Shown piece after piece: positions 34,611-43,988 of a stretch of DNA of 64,000 nucleotides. The DNA lies in NCBI RefSeq assembly GCF_000739915.1, contig NZ_BBJT01000003.1, positions 868,001 to 932,000 of the forward strand, given 5' to 3'. Position 1 is the first letter of the stretch. Every line of letters starts with the position of its first letter. The notes below the pieces were generated by a model. It ran no database searches. It was given only the letters and a program-made list of their open reading frames with translations, and was not told the DNA's origin. This stretch comes from Paenibacillus chitinolyticus NBRC 15660 (GTDB lineage Bacteria > Bacillota > Bacilli > Paenibacillales > NBRC-103111). A program made the translations under genes and the position numbers.

Positions 34611-35520
34611 GTTCCACACCTCCGCTCTTCTCCGCCAGCTCTGTTTTCCGTTTGCGGATAACCGCTTTCTGCTTCAATGACCCTTGAATCTTCGGCAGCG
34701 TTAACGCGATGATGACGATAAGTGCCGTCATCAGCTTCATGTCCGTCGATTCCAGACCGACTTGCAGCGCAATCGCCACAACGAACCGGTAGATGATGGC
34801 GCCGAGAACCACGGCAAACGTGGCCCGGATGATCGTTTTGGCCCCGAACAGCGCTTCCCCGATAATGACGGAAGCCAGACCGACAACGATCATGCCTACG
34901 CCCATCTGCATGTCCGCAAATCCCGAATACTGGGCGATCAGCGCGCCGGACAACGCTACCAGCCCGTTCGAGAGAGAAACCCCGAGGATAATCGTGTTAT
35001 CGGTGTTGACGCCGAAGCTGCGGATCATCCGTTTGTTGTCTCCCGTTGCCCGAAGCGCAAGACCAAGCTCCGTATGAAGAAACCAATCCAGCGCCAGCTT
35101 GATGGCGACCACGACGATCGGCATGATATACAGCAGTGATTCCTTGTCAAGCAGAACTTCGCTTCCGAACAACGAAATCGTAGCCTTGCCCATAATTCTC
35201 AGATTGATCGAATACAGCGCGATCATCATGAGTATCCCCGAAAGAAGGGCATTAATTTTGCCTTTTGTATGCAGCAGTCCGGTGATAAGACCCGCAACCG
35301 CTCCCCCCGCGAATGCGGCTAATGTGGCGAGCAGAGGCGACACTCCGTGCGTAATCATTACCGCCGCGATGGAAGCCCCTGTCGTAAAGCTTCCGTCCAC
35401 GGTCAAGTCCGGAAAATCCAGGATGCGGAAGGTAATGTAAACGCCGAGTGCCATAATCGCGTAAAACAGTCCTTGCTCCAGCGATCCCTGCAAGACCGTT
35501 CCCCAATCGATGGTCATCAT
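34597..35520 (-). CDS. ABC transporter permease (branched-chain/TrpY-like family)
   Basis: 307 residues, eight to nine membrane helices; FRILDFPDLTVDGSFTTGA at the N-terminus is typical of permeases paired with PF04392-type binding proteins. Together with its neighbours it resembles streptococcal tryptophan/tyrosine importers, but substrate cannot be fixed by sequence alone. Confidence 0.88.
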   Translation of the reverse strand: MMTIDWGTVLQGSLEQGLFYAIMALGVYITFRILDFPDLTVDGSFTTGASIAAVMITHGVSPLLATLAAFAGGAVAGLITGLLHTKGKINALLSGILMMIALYSINLRIMGKATISLFGSEVLLDKESLLYIMPIVVVAIKLALDWFLHTELGLALRATGDNKRMIRSFGVNTDNTIILGVSLSNGLVALSGALIAQYSGFADMQMGVGMIVVGLASVIIGEALFGAKTIIRATFAVVLGAIIYRFVVAIALQVGLESTDMKLMTALIVIIALTLPKIQGSLKQKAVIRKRKTELAEKSGGVEHASH

Positions 35521-35548
35521 GTTCACTCCGTTTCGTGTTCAATCATAA

Positions 35549-35573
35549 GGCGGCTTCGAAAACCGAAGCCGCC
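35549..35573 (-). other. Intercistronic hairpin between binding protein and permease
   Basis: Perfect 10-bp stem GGCGGCTTCG/CGAAGCCGCC with a 5-nt loop and no strong T-run. Such hairpins lower downstream expression or protect the upstream message, favouring binding protein over permease. Confidence 0.65.
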
Positions 35574-35584
35574 CCCATGTTTAC

Positions 35585-36616
35585 TTATTCAAACAGGTTG
35601 GCCTTTTCTTTCACTTCCGCTTTCATTGCGTCCGTGACTTCAACGCCCATATTTTTGGCTGCTTTCATGTTGATGGCCAGATCGAGCTTTTTCGGATACC
35701 CGACCGGAATGTCCGAAGGCTTTTTGCCGTTCTTCAAAATTTCGACGGCTTGAAGACCTGTCGTATATCCCAGATCGTAGTAGTTGGAGCCGTAGCCAGC
35801 AAAACCGCCGCCTTTAACGGAATCGTTCTCACCTACGAACAGGGGTTTCTTGCCCTGTTCCGCCACCTGGATCACCGCGTTCAAGGCGGAAACGACTGTG
35901 TTGTCGAGCGGCACGTAGAGCGCGTCGGCTTTGCCGATCAGCGATTCAGCTGCCTGCTTCACTTCGGAGCTATTGGAAGGCGATGCCTTGACGACCTTGA
36001 TGTTGTGTTTGGCGAACGCTTCCGTCGCCTGCTTTATCTGCACCTGAGAGTTCCGCTCCCCTTCGTTCGCAACGATTCCGATCGTCTTGACGTTAGGGAA
36101 ATGCTTGCCCACGAACTCCGTCAGCTGATCGACGGCCTTGGGATCCAGGTCCGAGGTGCCCGTTACGTTGCCGCCCGGCTTCTCGATGCTTTTGACGAGC
36201 TTCGCGTCAACGGGGTCCGTCACAGCCGTAAACAGGACGGGCGCGTCTTTTACAGTCTGCGCCGCGGCAAGTGCGGACGGAGTGGCGATGCCCAGCACGA
36301 GATCTTTTTTGTCGGCCGCAAATTTCTGGGCAATCGAAGTGTTGTTGTTCATATCGTTCTGCGCATTCTGGTAGTCGATATCGGCCGTCTTCTTGTCTTC
36401 ATAGCCGTTGTCCTTGAGCGCGGCGATAAACCCTTGGCGGGCGGCGTCCAGAGACGGATGCTCGACGATCTGCATAATGCCGATTTTCACTTTTTTGCCT
36501 TCGGGAGCCGCGGAGGCTCCGCCGCCGGTTGATTCCGGTGCCGCCTGTTTGCCGCAGCCCGCGGCGGTGACCAAAGAAGCCGCCAGTAAAAGAGTAACGA
36601 ACGGTTTCATTTTCAT
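35585..36616 (-). CDS. ABC transporter substrate-binding lipoprotein (PF04392 type)
   Basis: 343 residues. Lipoprotein signal with lipobox VTAAGC at about 16-21, Gly/Ser linker, then a periplasmic-binding fold with VKIGIMQIVEHPSLDAARQGF, ATPSALAAAQTVKDAPVLFTAVTDP and KADALYVPLDNTVVSA. Probably binds an aromatic or other small amino acid. First gene of the three-gene importer, with GGGGGA before the ATG and a good sigma-A promoter upstream. Confidence 0.92.
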   Translation of the reverse strand: MKMKPFVTLLLAASLVTAAGCGKQAAPESTGGGASAAPEGKKVKIGIMQIVEHPSLDAARQGFIAALKDNGYEDKKTADIDYQNAQNDMNNNTSIAQKFAADKKDLVLGIATPSALAAAQTVKDAPVLFTAVTDPVDAKLVKSIEKPGGNVTGTSDLDPKAVDQLTEFVGKHFPNVKTIGIVANEGERNSQVQIKQATEAFAKHNIKVVKASPSNSSEVKQAAESLIGKADALYVPLDNTVVSALNAVIQVAEQGKKPLFVGENDSVKGGGFAGYGSNYYDLGYTTGLQAVEILKNGKKPSDIPVGYPKKLDLAINMKAAKNMGVEVTDAMKAEVKEKANLFE

Positions 36617-36698
36617 TTTATTTTCCCCCTAAAATTAACCATCGGTTGAATTAATGTTTTACTGCATGAAAGCATAAAACCTGTAAAGCGTTATTGTT

Positions 36699-36727
36699 AT
36701 AATAACCCGCTCTCCTAAAGTCGTCAA
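36699..36727 (-). promoter_or_regulatory. Sigma-A promoter of the ABC importer
   Basis: TTGACG (36722-36727), 17 bp, TATTAT (36699-36704) on the minus strand, about 80 bp before the binding-protein ATG. Confidence 0.75.
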
Positions 36728-36790
36728 TGAAAACGTTTCATTCCTCAAACGATATTTCTTGCGCCCTTTTCCCGGTGTACGCCAAAGCGC

Positions 36791-36826
36791 AAAAAGCCCC
36801 CGATTCCTTGGCGGGAATCAGGGGCT
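36791..36826 (-). terminator. Terminator of efp
   Basis: Stem GCCCCTGATTCC...GGAATCGGGGGC followed by TTTTT on the minus strand. Confidence 0.8.
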
Positions 36827-36841
36827 TGTCGTGCCTGTAAA

Positions 36842-37399
36842 CTAGGCGCGGGAGATATATTTGCCTTCGCGCGTATCGATCAGAAGGACGTCGTTTTCGT
36901 TGATGAAAAGCGGCACTTGAACGTTCAGGCCGGTTTCCACCTTCGCGTTCTTCGTTGCGCCTTGAGCCGTGTTGCCTTTAACGCCCGGCTCCGTTTCAAC
37001 CACTTTGAGCTCAACGCTGTTAGGCAGGTTGATCCCGAGGATTTCTCCCTGGTAGCTCATGATGTGGATGTTCATGTTTTCTTTGAGGAAGTTCAGCTCC
37101 CATTTCAGTTGGGCTTCTTCCAGGGAAATCTGGTCGTAAGTTTCCGTATCCATGAACGTGTATTCGGAACCGCTCGCATAGAGATACTGCATTTCGCGGT
37201 TTTCGATATGAGCGCGGCCCACGTTCTCGCCTGCGCGGAATGTTTTCTCCACAACGTTGCCGTTGCGCAGGTTCTTCAGCTTGGAGCGTACGAACGCGGC
37301 GCCTTTACCCGGTTTTACGTGCTGGAAATCGATAACGCTGAATAAATCATTATCTACTACAATCGTCAAACCTGTTTTGAAATCGTTAACTGAAATCAC
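36842..37399 (-). CDS. efp: Elongation factor P
   Basis: 185 residues, three beta-barrel domains. K32 in the loop KPGKG is the position that is post-translationally modified in Bacillus. Relieves ribosome stalling at polyproline. GTG start with GGAGGG 10 nt upstream; follows the Xaa-Pro peptidase gene as in Bacillus. Confidence 0.96.
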   Translation of the reverse strand: MISVNDFKTGLTIVVDNDLFSVIDFQHVKPGKGAAFVRSKLKNLRNGNVVEKTFRAGENVGRAHIENREMQYLYASGSEYTFMDTETYDQISLEEAQLKWELNFLKENMNIHIMSYQGEILGINLPNSVELKVVETEPGVKGNTAQGATKNAKVETGLNVQVPLFINENDVLLIDTREGKYISRA

Positions 37400-37425
37400 G
37401 TCTCAAGTTCCCTCCTGGAAATAAA

Positions 37426-38493
37426 TCAAATGGTGATAAGCTCTTTCGTTGAATGCGTAAGCAGGCGGATGCCGCTTTGCTCGATGACGACGTCATCCTC
37501 GATGCGGACTCCGCCGAAGCCCGGAATATAAATGCCCGGTTCCACCGTCACGACCATGCCGGGTTCGAGAACGCCGGCAAAGCCTTTGGCAAGCCGCGGA
37601 TGCTCGTGGACTTCCATCCCGAGGCCGTGTCCCGTGCTATGGCCGAAGTTGTCCCCGTACCCGTAGCGCGCAATAATATCGCGGCACAGCGCGTCGCCTT
37701 CGCTTCCCGTCATGCCTGGCTTCAAGCTGCCGACACAGTTCAGTTGGGCTTCGAGTACAATGCCGTAAATCTCTTTGTGCCTGTCCGAAGGCTGACCCAG
37801 CACGACGGTGCGGGTAATGTCGGAGCAGTAGCCCTTATACAAGGCGCCGAAATCCAGTTTGACGAATTCGTTCGGCTGAAGCACCCGGTCACTCGCCACA
37901 CCGTGCGGAAGAGCCGATCTTTCGCCGGAAGCGACGATCGTATCGAACGACGAGGATGTGCCTCCGTTCTCCCGGATGAAAATTTCCATCTCCAGCGCGA
38001 TCTGCTTCTCGGTCACGCCCGTTCTCAATCTCGTTAGTATGTAAGAAAAAGTCCGGTCCGCCAGATCTGCGGCTTCCTGCATGATTTTCAGCTCGGACTC
38101 GTCTTTGACGATCCTGAGCTTCTCCACAATACCGCCGGTCGGGATCAATTCAACCCCTTGCAAATCGCCAGTATAGCCGGAATAAGCGGAATAAGTCAAG
38201 TCATTTTCTTCAAAGCCGAGCTGCTTGATGGACTCTTTGCCGAGAATATCCAGAATGGTCCGGCCGATTTTACCTTTATGGTCGATGACTTCGTAACCCG
38301 CGGCTTCTTTCGGAGCCTGCTCCATATACCGGAAATCCGTAATCAGTACGGCTCTTCCGCCGGTTACCAGTACGATGCCCGCGCTGCCCGTAAAGCCCGT
38401 CAGGTATCTGCGGTTGATTGGATTCGTAACGAGTACCGCAGGGATTCCCTGCTCGGTCAGTTGCCGGCGTAGACGTTCCAGACGCTTGTCCTG
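37426..38493 (-). CDS. Xaa-Pro aminopeptidase/dipeptidase (M24 family)
   Basis: 355 residues from ATG 38493 (AGGTGAT just upstream). Creatinase-like N-domain (VLVTNPINRRYLTGFTGSAG), then pita-bread metal site: KLDFGALYKGYCSDITRTV, GHSTGHGLGMEVHEHP, VVTVEPGIYIPGFGGVRIEDDV. Cleaves X-Pro bonds. Almost contiguous with aroQ and efp. Confidence 0.94.
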   Translation of the reverse strand, partial: QDKRLERLRRQLTEQGIPAVLVTNPINRRYLTGFTGSAGIVLVTGGRAVLITDFRYMEQAPKEAAGYEVIDHKGKIGRTILDILGKESIKQLGFEENDLTYSAYSGYTGDLQGVELIPTGGIVEKLRIVKDESELKIMQEAADLADRTFSYILTRLRTGVTEKQIALEMEIFIRENGGTSSSFDTIVASGERSALPHGVASDRVLQPNEFVKLDFGALYKGYCSDITRTVVLGQPSDRHKEIYGIVLEAQLNCVGSLKPGMTGSEGDALCRDIIARYGYGDNFGHSTGHGLGMEVHEHPRLAKGFAGVLEPGMVVTVEPGIYIPGFGGVRIEDDVVIEQSGIRLLTHSTKELITI

Positions 38494-38500
38494 CATAATA

Positions 38501-38944
38501 TCACCTAGCTTCCACAAAATGTTGATGAAGCGCTCTTAATCCGAGCTCGTAGCCGAAAGCCCCGAAGCCCGCAATCTGCCCTACCATCACGGCGGCCAGA
38601 ACGGAACGGTGCCGGAACTCCTCACGCTTGTGAATGTTCGACAAGTGCACCTCCACGGCGGGAAGTCCGACCGATGAGATCGCGTCGCGAATGGCGTAGC
38701 TGTAATGGGTAAAAGCCCCGGGATTGATCAGAATCCCGTCCATCGTCCCGTGGGCTTCGTGAATCCAGTCGATCAACTGGCCCTCGTGATTAGACTGGTG
38801 AAAGGTCAGCTGGAGATCCAGCGTTCCCGCTATTTCCGTCATTGCCGTTTCGATGTCTTTCAAAGACATACTTCCGTAAACGGCCGGCTCCCGTATACCG
38901 AGCATATTCAAGTTCGGCCCGTTAAGGACCAGCACTTTATTCAC
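38501..38944 (-). CDS. aroQ: Type II 3-dehydroquinate dehydratase
   Basis: 147 residues. [19 protein letters not shown] with catalytic Tyr, and [18 protein letters not shown]. Third step of the shikimate pathway. GTG start. Confidence 0.95.
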   Translation of the reverse strand: MNKVLVLNGPNLNMLGIREPAVYGSMSLKDIETAMTEIAGTLDLQLTFHQSNHEGQLIDWIHEAHGTMDGILINPGAFTHYSYAIRDAISSVGLPAVEVHLSNIHKREEFRHRSVLAAVMVGQIAGFGAFGYELGLRALHQHFVEAR

Positions 38945-39038
38945 GCTTAGGCGCCTCCTTCATAGCCGGCCGAACGTGCTCCGGCTTCTCGCTTTACCGT
39001 AGCCATTTTACCATAAGTTGCTTGGAAAAGGTAGTTTG

Positions 39039-39596
39039 CTAAGCGGGTTTGCGGCTGTGCTCCTCCGTAAATTCGAAGGCGGTCGAGTAGCCGATAAACA
39101 ACCCCCAAACCAGAAACAGGCAAAAATCCGTCAGGATCGTGTTCCAGTCGCTGAAATACATCGAGCCCATCATGCCAGTCCAGGGGCCGATCACCAAATA
39201 GAGCAGGCACCACCACGCGATTCCGTATCCGACTCCCATCCAGGGCCCTCTTACTTTCCCGAACAGGAACATATAGATGAAAGACGCCAGAATCGAGAAA
39301 ACGATAAAAAACAGCCAACCCACCAGTGTCCCCTGCCAGGTGAGAAGAAAATCGTGCCGGTAGAACGGTTCGGCCAGAAAGGCGGGAATTACCCTCGTAA
39401 ATTTGAATATGTACTCGATGATTTTAACGGCTCCCCAGATTATCCCCGCGAAAAACCCCAGATACAGGGCGAAAAAAGCCCGGTTCGTTTTCTTCTCTTC
39501 GCCGGCCGCTCCTCCGTTTTGCGAAAACGACTTTCTTTCGCCGCATGCCGAATTTCCATTCCCTGCCGCGGCTGTTCCCTGCGTATGGTTAACCAT
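39039..39596 (-). CDS. yqhR: YqhR family membrane protein
   Basis: 185 residues. Polar N-terminus (about 40 residues, GNGNSACGERKS) then four membrane helices with FFAGIIWGAVKIIEYIF and GVGYGIAWWCLLYLV. In many Bacillales it stands beside yqhQ and efp. Function unknown. Confidence 0.85.
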   Translation of the reverse strand: MVNHTQGTAAAGNGNSACGERKSFSQNGGAAGEEKKTNRAFFALYLGFFAGIIWGAVKIIEYIFKFTRVIPAFLAEPFYRHDFLLTWQGTLVGWLFFIVFSILASFIYMFLFGKVRGPWMGVGYGIAWWCLLYLVIGPWTGMMGSMYFSDWNTILTDFCLFLVWGLFIGYSTAFEFTEEHSRKPA

Positions 39597-39755
39597 GTTC
39601 CTTTTCCTCCCGGCTAGTCCAATATCCGTAACTTTACGTCCAACCTAGTATGTACCAATTCCCGCTTCTTAACCGAAATAGAAAGCGGTGGCATTCTGCT
39701 GGAAAATTCGCTAAAATAGAGAAGAAACCAGCTATTTAGAGAAGGTGGATAGAAC

Positions 39756-40706
39756 GTGTCACAATCCAATACAAGCATTTACGGCGGACAAGCCGTTATT
39801 GAAGGCGTCATGTTTGCCGGCCGGAATGTTCATGTCACCGCGGTCCGCAAAAAAGACCGCACCATCGATTTTCTTGAAGTTCCCAAAACCGAAATCGGCT
39901 GGGTCAACAAACTGAAGAAAATCCCTCTGCTGCGCGGTATCGTCGGAATTATCGAATCCAGCGCCAAAGGCGCGCAGCACCTCAACTTCTCGGCCGAAAG
40001 CTTTGCGGAAGAAGAGGAAGGCGAAGGCAAAGCCCCCGCCAAGGAAGAGAAGTCGGGGTTCAGCCTGTCGATGATTCTCGGGGTAGCCGTAGTCGGCGTC
40101 CTGTCCTTCCTGATGGGAAAGGTGATCTTCACTCTCGTTCCGGCAATTCTGGAGGATGTCATGTTCGGCAAGTTCTTCGAACAGCATCAGATCTGGCACA
40201 ACATCATCGAAGGACTGATCAAGATCGTTTTGCTCGTGTCCTATATTTACATCATTTCGCTCACGCCGGTCATCAAACGGCTGTTCCAGTATCACGGCGC
40301 CGAGCACAAAGTCATTTCGGCATACGAAGCCGGCGTCGAGCTGAACGTCCGCAACGTCCAGCAGTTCAGTACGCTTCATTACCGCTGCGGCAGCAGCTTT
40401 ATCGTCTTTACCGTCATCATCGGCGTCATCATATACTCGTTCTTCACCTACGACAATATGATCGACCGCATCGTACAGCGTCTGGTTCTTCTGCCGGTCA
40501 TCATCGGCGTCTCTTACGAAGTTCTTCGTTTTACGAACTCGCTTCGTGAAGTGCCGGTTCTCCGTTTCCTCGGTTATCCGGGGCTCTGGCTGCAAAAGCT
40601 GACGACCAAAGAGCCTACGGACGATCAGGTGGAAGTCTCGATCGCCTCATTCAACCGGATGCGTGAAGCCGAAAGCCGGCTCACCCAGTCCAAGGCAAGC
40701 GCATGA
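39756..40706 (+). CDS. yqhQ: YqhQ, DUF1385 membrane protein
   Basis: 316 residues. SIYGGQAVIEGVMFAG at the N-terminus, YHGAEHKVISAYEAG with a conserved GAEHK metal-site-like motif, and several helices. An acidic insertion lies at about 85-105. GTG start, AAGGTGG 7 nt upstream. Divergent from yqhR. Function not established. Confidence 0.92.
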   Translation: MSQSNTSIYGGQAVIEGVMFAGRNVHVTAVRKKDRTIDFLEVPKTEIGWVNKLKKIPLLRGIVGIIESSAKGAQHLNFSAESFAEEEEGEGKAPAKEEKSGFSLSMILGVAVVGVLSFLMGKVIFTLVPAILEDVMFGKFFEQHQIWHNIIEGLIKIVLLVSYIYIISLTPVIKRLFQYHGAEHKVISAYEAGVELNVRNVQQFSTLHYRCGSSFIVFTVIIGVIIYSFFTYDNMIDRIVQRLVLLPVIIGVSYEVLRFTNSLREVPVLRFLGYPGLWLQKLTTKEPTDDQVEVSIASFNRMREAESRLTQSKASA

Positions 40707-40990
40707 ATCGCCGCTGGTCGGCCGCTACCGTCGTCATCGCGGCGCTCGCTCTGATCGGACTTGCCTACAGCTTAAACCAGTTTCTCATTCCCGTCCTGGT
40801 ACTCGGACTGATTTTCGTCCTGTACAAGATGGCCCCCCGGAAGGGGCAGGGTACTTCCTACAAAACCCGCTCCGCGGGCCGCAAGCCGGACCGGCTCTCG
40901 GTGTCGGAGCGGAGGCGCAAAGCCAAGTTCCGGGTCATTGAAGGCAGCAAGCCTTCCGACCCTCCGGAAGACCCGCCGAGATACCACTGA
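40703..40990 (+). CDS. Small membrane protein coupled to yqhQ
   Basis: 95 residues. Two hydrophobic helices (about 7-22 and 25-42), then a basic, proline-ended tail (RRRKAKFRVIEGS, PPEDPPRYH). Start overlaps the yqhQ stop (ATGA). Family unknown to me; gene supported by coupling and a following terminator. Confidence 0.7.
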   Translation: MNRRWSAATVVIAALALIGLAYSLNQFLIPVLVLGLIFVLYKMAPRKGQGTSYKTRSAGRKPDRLSVSERRRKAKFRVIEGSKPSDPPEDPPRYH

Positions 40991-41005
40991 GAAGGCGGAA
41001 ACCAA

Positions 41006-41037
41006 AAAAGCGAACCTTTGCAGGTTCGCTTTTTTTG
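41006..41037 (+). terminator. Terminator of the yqhQ operon
   Basis: GCGAACCT-TTGC-AGGTTCGC followed by seven T. Confidence 0.88.
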
Positions 41038-41183
41038 GTTGTCCGGATGCGCTGCCGCTCCCCGCGGCATTAATCTTGTACTGCGATAGGTCCGCATGCC
41101 GTACAAGCACGTACCTCCCTTGAGTTTTACGGGGGGATACGTGCAAACGCCGTACGAATCCGACGCAACCGGCATATACCCGC

Positions 41184-42149
41184 TTATACCGGCTTGCGCA
41201 GAACGTATTTTTCGTAAGCGGACTCATACAGATGCATGGACCATTTGCGGAAATAGTCGTCGGAAGCCCGGTACCCCGCCTCGTACAAGTTTTCGCTGTC
41301 CTCCAGGGTTAGGTTGAACTGGGTCGAGTTTACGTTGAGCGCAGGTATTTTGACCGTCCGGAAGTAATTGTTCTCTTCGATGTATCGGGTGTCGTGTGCA
41401 TCCATCATCGTCGTGAACAAAGCCTGGAACATGGAGATAACCCCGTTAATTTTATGAATATGTTTCGGTATTTTGCCGACCAGAGAGAAACCTAGAGTCG
41501 GAATCCGGCTCGGCTGCTGCTCCGGCTCGTCGAAAAGCCACAACGGGAAGTTGCTCAGAATCGCCCCGTCCACAATGTACACAAACTGGTTGCGGAACGG
41601 TTCATCGTGCCGGGTCTGCCGCGCGGGTTTCCGGATTTTCACGGGATCGAAAAAATACGGAATCGAAGAGCTCATCCGAACGGCCCGGGCAATCGAAAAA
41701 CGGCCGGGATCGATTCCGTATTGGGCGACGTCGTCGGGAAAAACGAGCAGCTTTCCCTGGGAAATATCCGAAGCCACGATTCGCAGCTGGTTTTTGCGCA
41801 GATCGCCGAACTTTCGGATTCCTTTGACCTCCAGCTTCTGGCGCACCCAATCTTCCAGGGCGTCACCGGAATAGAGCCCTTTTTTCCAAATCAGCCTGGC
41901 GGCCGACCCCACAATTCCCATATCGAAAATGGGAGAGCGCTTTAAAAATTTGTGAAAGGGGGTTTCGATAATGAGCCGCTTGATTTCTTCCCCCGTATAC
42001 CCCGCCGCGAGAAAAGCCGCCACGATTGAGCCGGATGAGGTTCCCGCCACGTCGTGAAACTCGAATCCGTTATCCAGCGCCGAGCTGACCGCCCCTGCAA
42101 GCGCGATTCCTTTGACACCGCCGCCTTCGAATACCGCGTTGATTTTCAT
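41184..42149 (-). CDS. Patatin-like phospholipase
   Basis: 321 residues from ATG 42149 (GGAGGTGACGGA upstream). Oxyanion loop FEGGGVKGIALAG, nucleophile elbow AGTSSGSIVA and catalytic Asp in YIVDGAILSNFP. Patatins hydrolyse acyl chains of membrane lipids; no signal peptide, so cytoplasmic or membrane-peripheral. Confidence 0.92.
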   Translation of the reverse strand: MKINAVFEGGGVKGIALAGAVSSALDNGFEFHDVAGTSSGSIVAAFLAAGYTGEEIKRLIIETPFHKFLKRSPIFDMGIVGSAARLIWKKGLYSGDALEDWVRQKLEVKGIRKFGDLRKNQLRIVASDISQGKLLVFPDDVAQYGIDPGRFSIARAVRMSSSIPYFFDPVKIRKPARQTRHDEPFRNQFVYIVDGAILSNFPLWLFDEPEQQPSRIPTLGFSLVGKIPKHIHKINGVISMFQALFTTMMDAHDTRYIEENNYFRTVKIPALNVNSTQFNLTLEDSENLYEAGYRASDDYFRKWSMHLYESAYEKYVLRKPV

Positions 42150-42226
42150 TCCGTCACCTCCGCACACCTTCCCTAGGTATGTATGCGGCAATGGACGTTC
42201 CTAGACGCGATTTTCACAGTAAAAAA

Positions 42227-42262
42227 CGAAAAAACGTCCGCCATCTTAGATCGGCAAACGTT
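42227..42262 (-). terminator. Terminator of mntR
   Basis: ACGTTTGCC...GGCGGACGT then six T on the minus strand, 6 bp after the mntR stop. Confidence 0.75.
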
Positions 42263-42268
42263 CCAGTC

Positions 42269-42703
42269 TTATTCGGATTCCGAGCTGTTGTCCAGCTCCG
42301 TCCTTAAGTTGCGGAGATCTTCCAGTCTGGCTGGGTCCCGGTTCAAATATTCAATCAGCGTTTCGATGCAGGTAATGGAATCCCAGCTCAGATGATGCTC
42401 GATTCCTTCCACATCACGGTAGATATTTTCTTCCTGAACACCGATTACGGTTAAAAATTGTTCCAGCAAGGCATGTCTGTCCACCAGCCGCTTGCCCATT
42501 TTTTTGCCTTTTGAAGTCAGGACGAGTCCGCGGTATTTCTCATATACCAGATATTTATCTTTATCCAGTTTCTGGATCATTTTCGTCACGGAAGAAGGAT
42601 GTACTTCAAGGCCTTCGGCAATGTCGGACACACGGGCGTAGCCTTTCTCGTCGATCAGTTTGTAGATCCGTTCCAAATAATCTTCCATACTGGGCGTCGC
42701 CAT
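42269..42703 (-). CDS. mntR: Manganese-dependent repressor MntR
   Basis: 144 residues. DtxR-family winged helix ([40 protein letters not shown]) and metal site residues in [14 protein letters not shown]. Represses Mn uptake when Mn-loaded. Unlinked to an obvious mnt transporter in this window. Confidence 0.94.
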   Translation of the reverse strand: MATPSMEDYLERIYKLIDEKGYARVSDIAEGLEVHPSSVTKMIQKLDKDKYLVYEKYRGLVLTSKGKKMGKRLVDRHALLEQFLTVIGVQEENIYRDVEGIEHHLSWDSITCIETLIEYLNRDPARLEDLRNLRTELDNSSESE

Positions 42704-42906
42704 CCCGAGTTCCCCCTGCTTTTGCTAAAATTTAGTTGCTTATTTGCTTTAGTATAATACCGTTTATTAACTAATAAAGCAAGTTAACGGAATGCGCCGA
42801 AGCGATTTCCGCGAACTTTTCCCACGGTTACGAGCGCTGTCCCGGGTGCAGACTATAGCCGAACGGAAGGACTGTTCCGTTACTTCCCGTCTTAAAGGAG
42901 CACGCC

Positions 42907-43965
42907 ATGGCTACTGAACAGATGACCCGCACCAGAAGCACCGCGTTGTTCGTGCCCGAGCTCGTTTATTTCGAACCGGATGCCCTCCTGTATCCCAAGG
43001 GCAAACGCATCCTGGAGTGGGCTCAAAACAAAGGCCTGCCCATCCACATGACGACTTCCCACAACCGGATTACAAATTTTCCGGGCGAAACCGAGCTGGA
43101 AAAGTACCGGATCGCGAAGCGGACGCTTGTGGTGGGAATCCGGAAAACGTTGAAGTTCGATACGTCCAAGCCATCCGCCGAATATGCCATGCCGATTGCG
43201 ACAGGCTGTATGGGACATTGTCATTACTGCTATCTTCAGACGACCTTGGGCAGCAAACCTTACGTGCGCGTATACGTCAATACCGACGATATTCTCAAAG
43301 CCGCCAAGCAGTATATCGAAGAAAGAGCCCCCGAAATTACGCGGTTCGAAGCGGCCTGCACCTCCGATCCCGTCGGTTTGGAGCATATTACCGGATCCCT
43401 TAAAGAGTATATCGAATTTATGGCAAAAGAGCCGCTCGGCCGTCTTCGTTTCGTTACGAAATATCACCATGTCGAACCTCTGCTTGACGCGAAGCATAAC
43501 AAGCATACCCGATTCCGGTTCAGCGTAAACGCGGACTATGTCATTAAAAACTTCGAGCCGGCCACTTCGGCGTTTCATGAACGCATCGAGGCGGCCGGCA
43601 AAGTGGCCCGCGCGGGTTATCCGCTCGGCTTCATCATCGCCCCGATTATTTGGCACGACGGCTGGGAAAAGGGCTATGAGGAGCTGATCGTCAAGCTCCA
43701 TGACGCCCTGCCCCCGGAAGCGCTCGACGATTTGACATTCGAGCTGATCCAGCACCGTTTCACGAAAACGGCTAAAAACGTGATCGAACGCCGCTATCCC
43801 AAATCCAAGCTGGAGATGGACGAGGCGAAGCGAAAATATAAATGGGGCCGCTACGGCCGCGGCAAGTATGTATATCCCGATGAGCAGGCGACGGCTCTGC
43901 GCGAATTTATTACGGAGCAGATTTTCGATAAATTTCCGAACGCCAAAATCGAATATTTTACCTAA
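42907..43965 (+). CDS. splB: Spore photoproduct lyase
   Basis: 352 residues. Radical-SAM cluster C101-x3-C105-x2-C108 (GCMGHCHYC) and the conserved hydrogen-donor Cys C151 (EAACTSDPVG). Reverses the thymine dimer 5-thyminyl-5,6-dihydrothymine on spore germination. AAAGGAG 7-8 nt before the ATG. No splA is seen next to it. Confidence 0.96.
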   Translation: MATEQMTRTRSTALFVPELVYFEPDALLYPKGKRILEWAQNKGLPIHMTTSHNRITNFPGETELEKYRIAKRTLVVGIRKTLKFDTSKPSAEYAMPIATGCMGHCHYCYLQTTLGSKPYVRVYVNTDDILKAAKQYIEERAPEITRFEAACTSDPVGLEHITGSLKEYIEFMAKEPLGRLRFVTKYHHVEPLLDAKHNKHTRFRFSVNADYVIKNFEPATSAFHERIEAAGKVARAGYPLGFIIAPIIWHDGWEKGYEELIVKLHDALPPEALDDLTFELIQHRFTKTAKNVIERRYPKSKLEMDEAKRKYKWGRYGRGKYVYPDEQATALREFITEQIFDKFPNAKIEYFT

Positions 43966-43988
43966 ACCCAGTTCTTCCAAAGATTATG

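Noticed and set aside
38947-39318. 123-codon minus-strand frame between aroQ and yqhR
   Set aside because: Overlaps yqhR in another frame; yqhR has membrane helices, a good start and conserved position.
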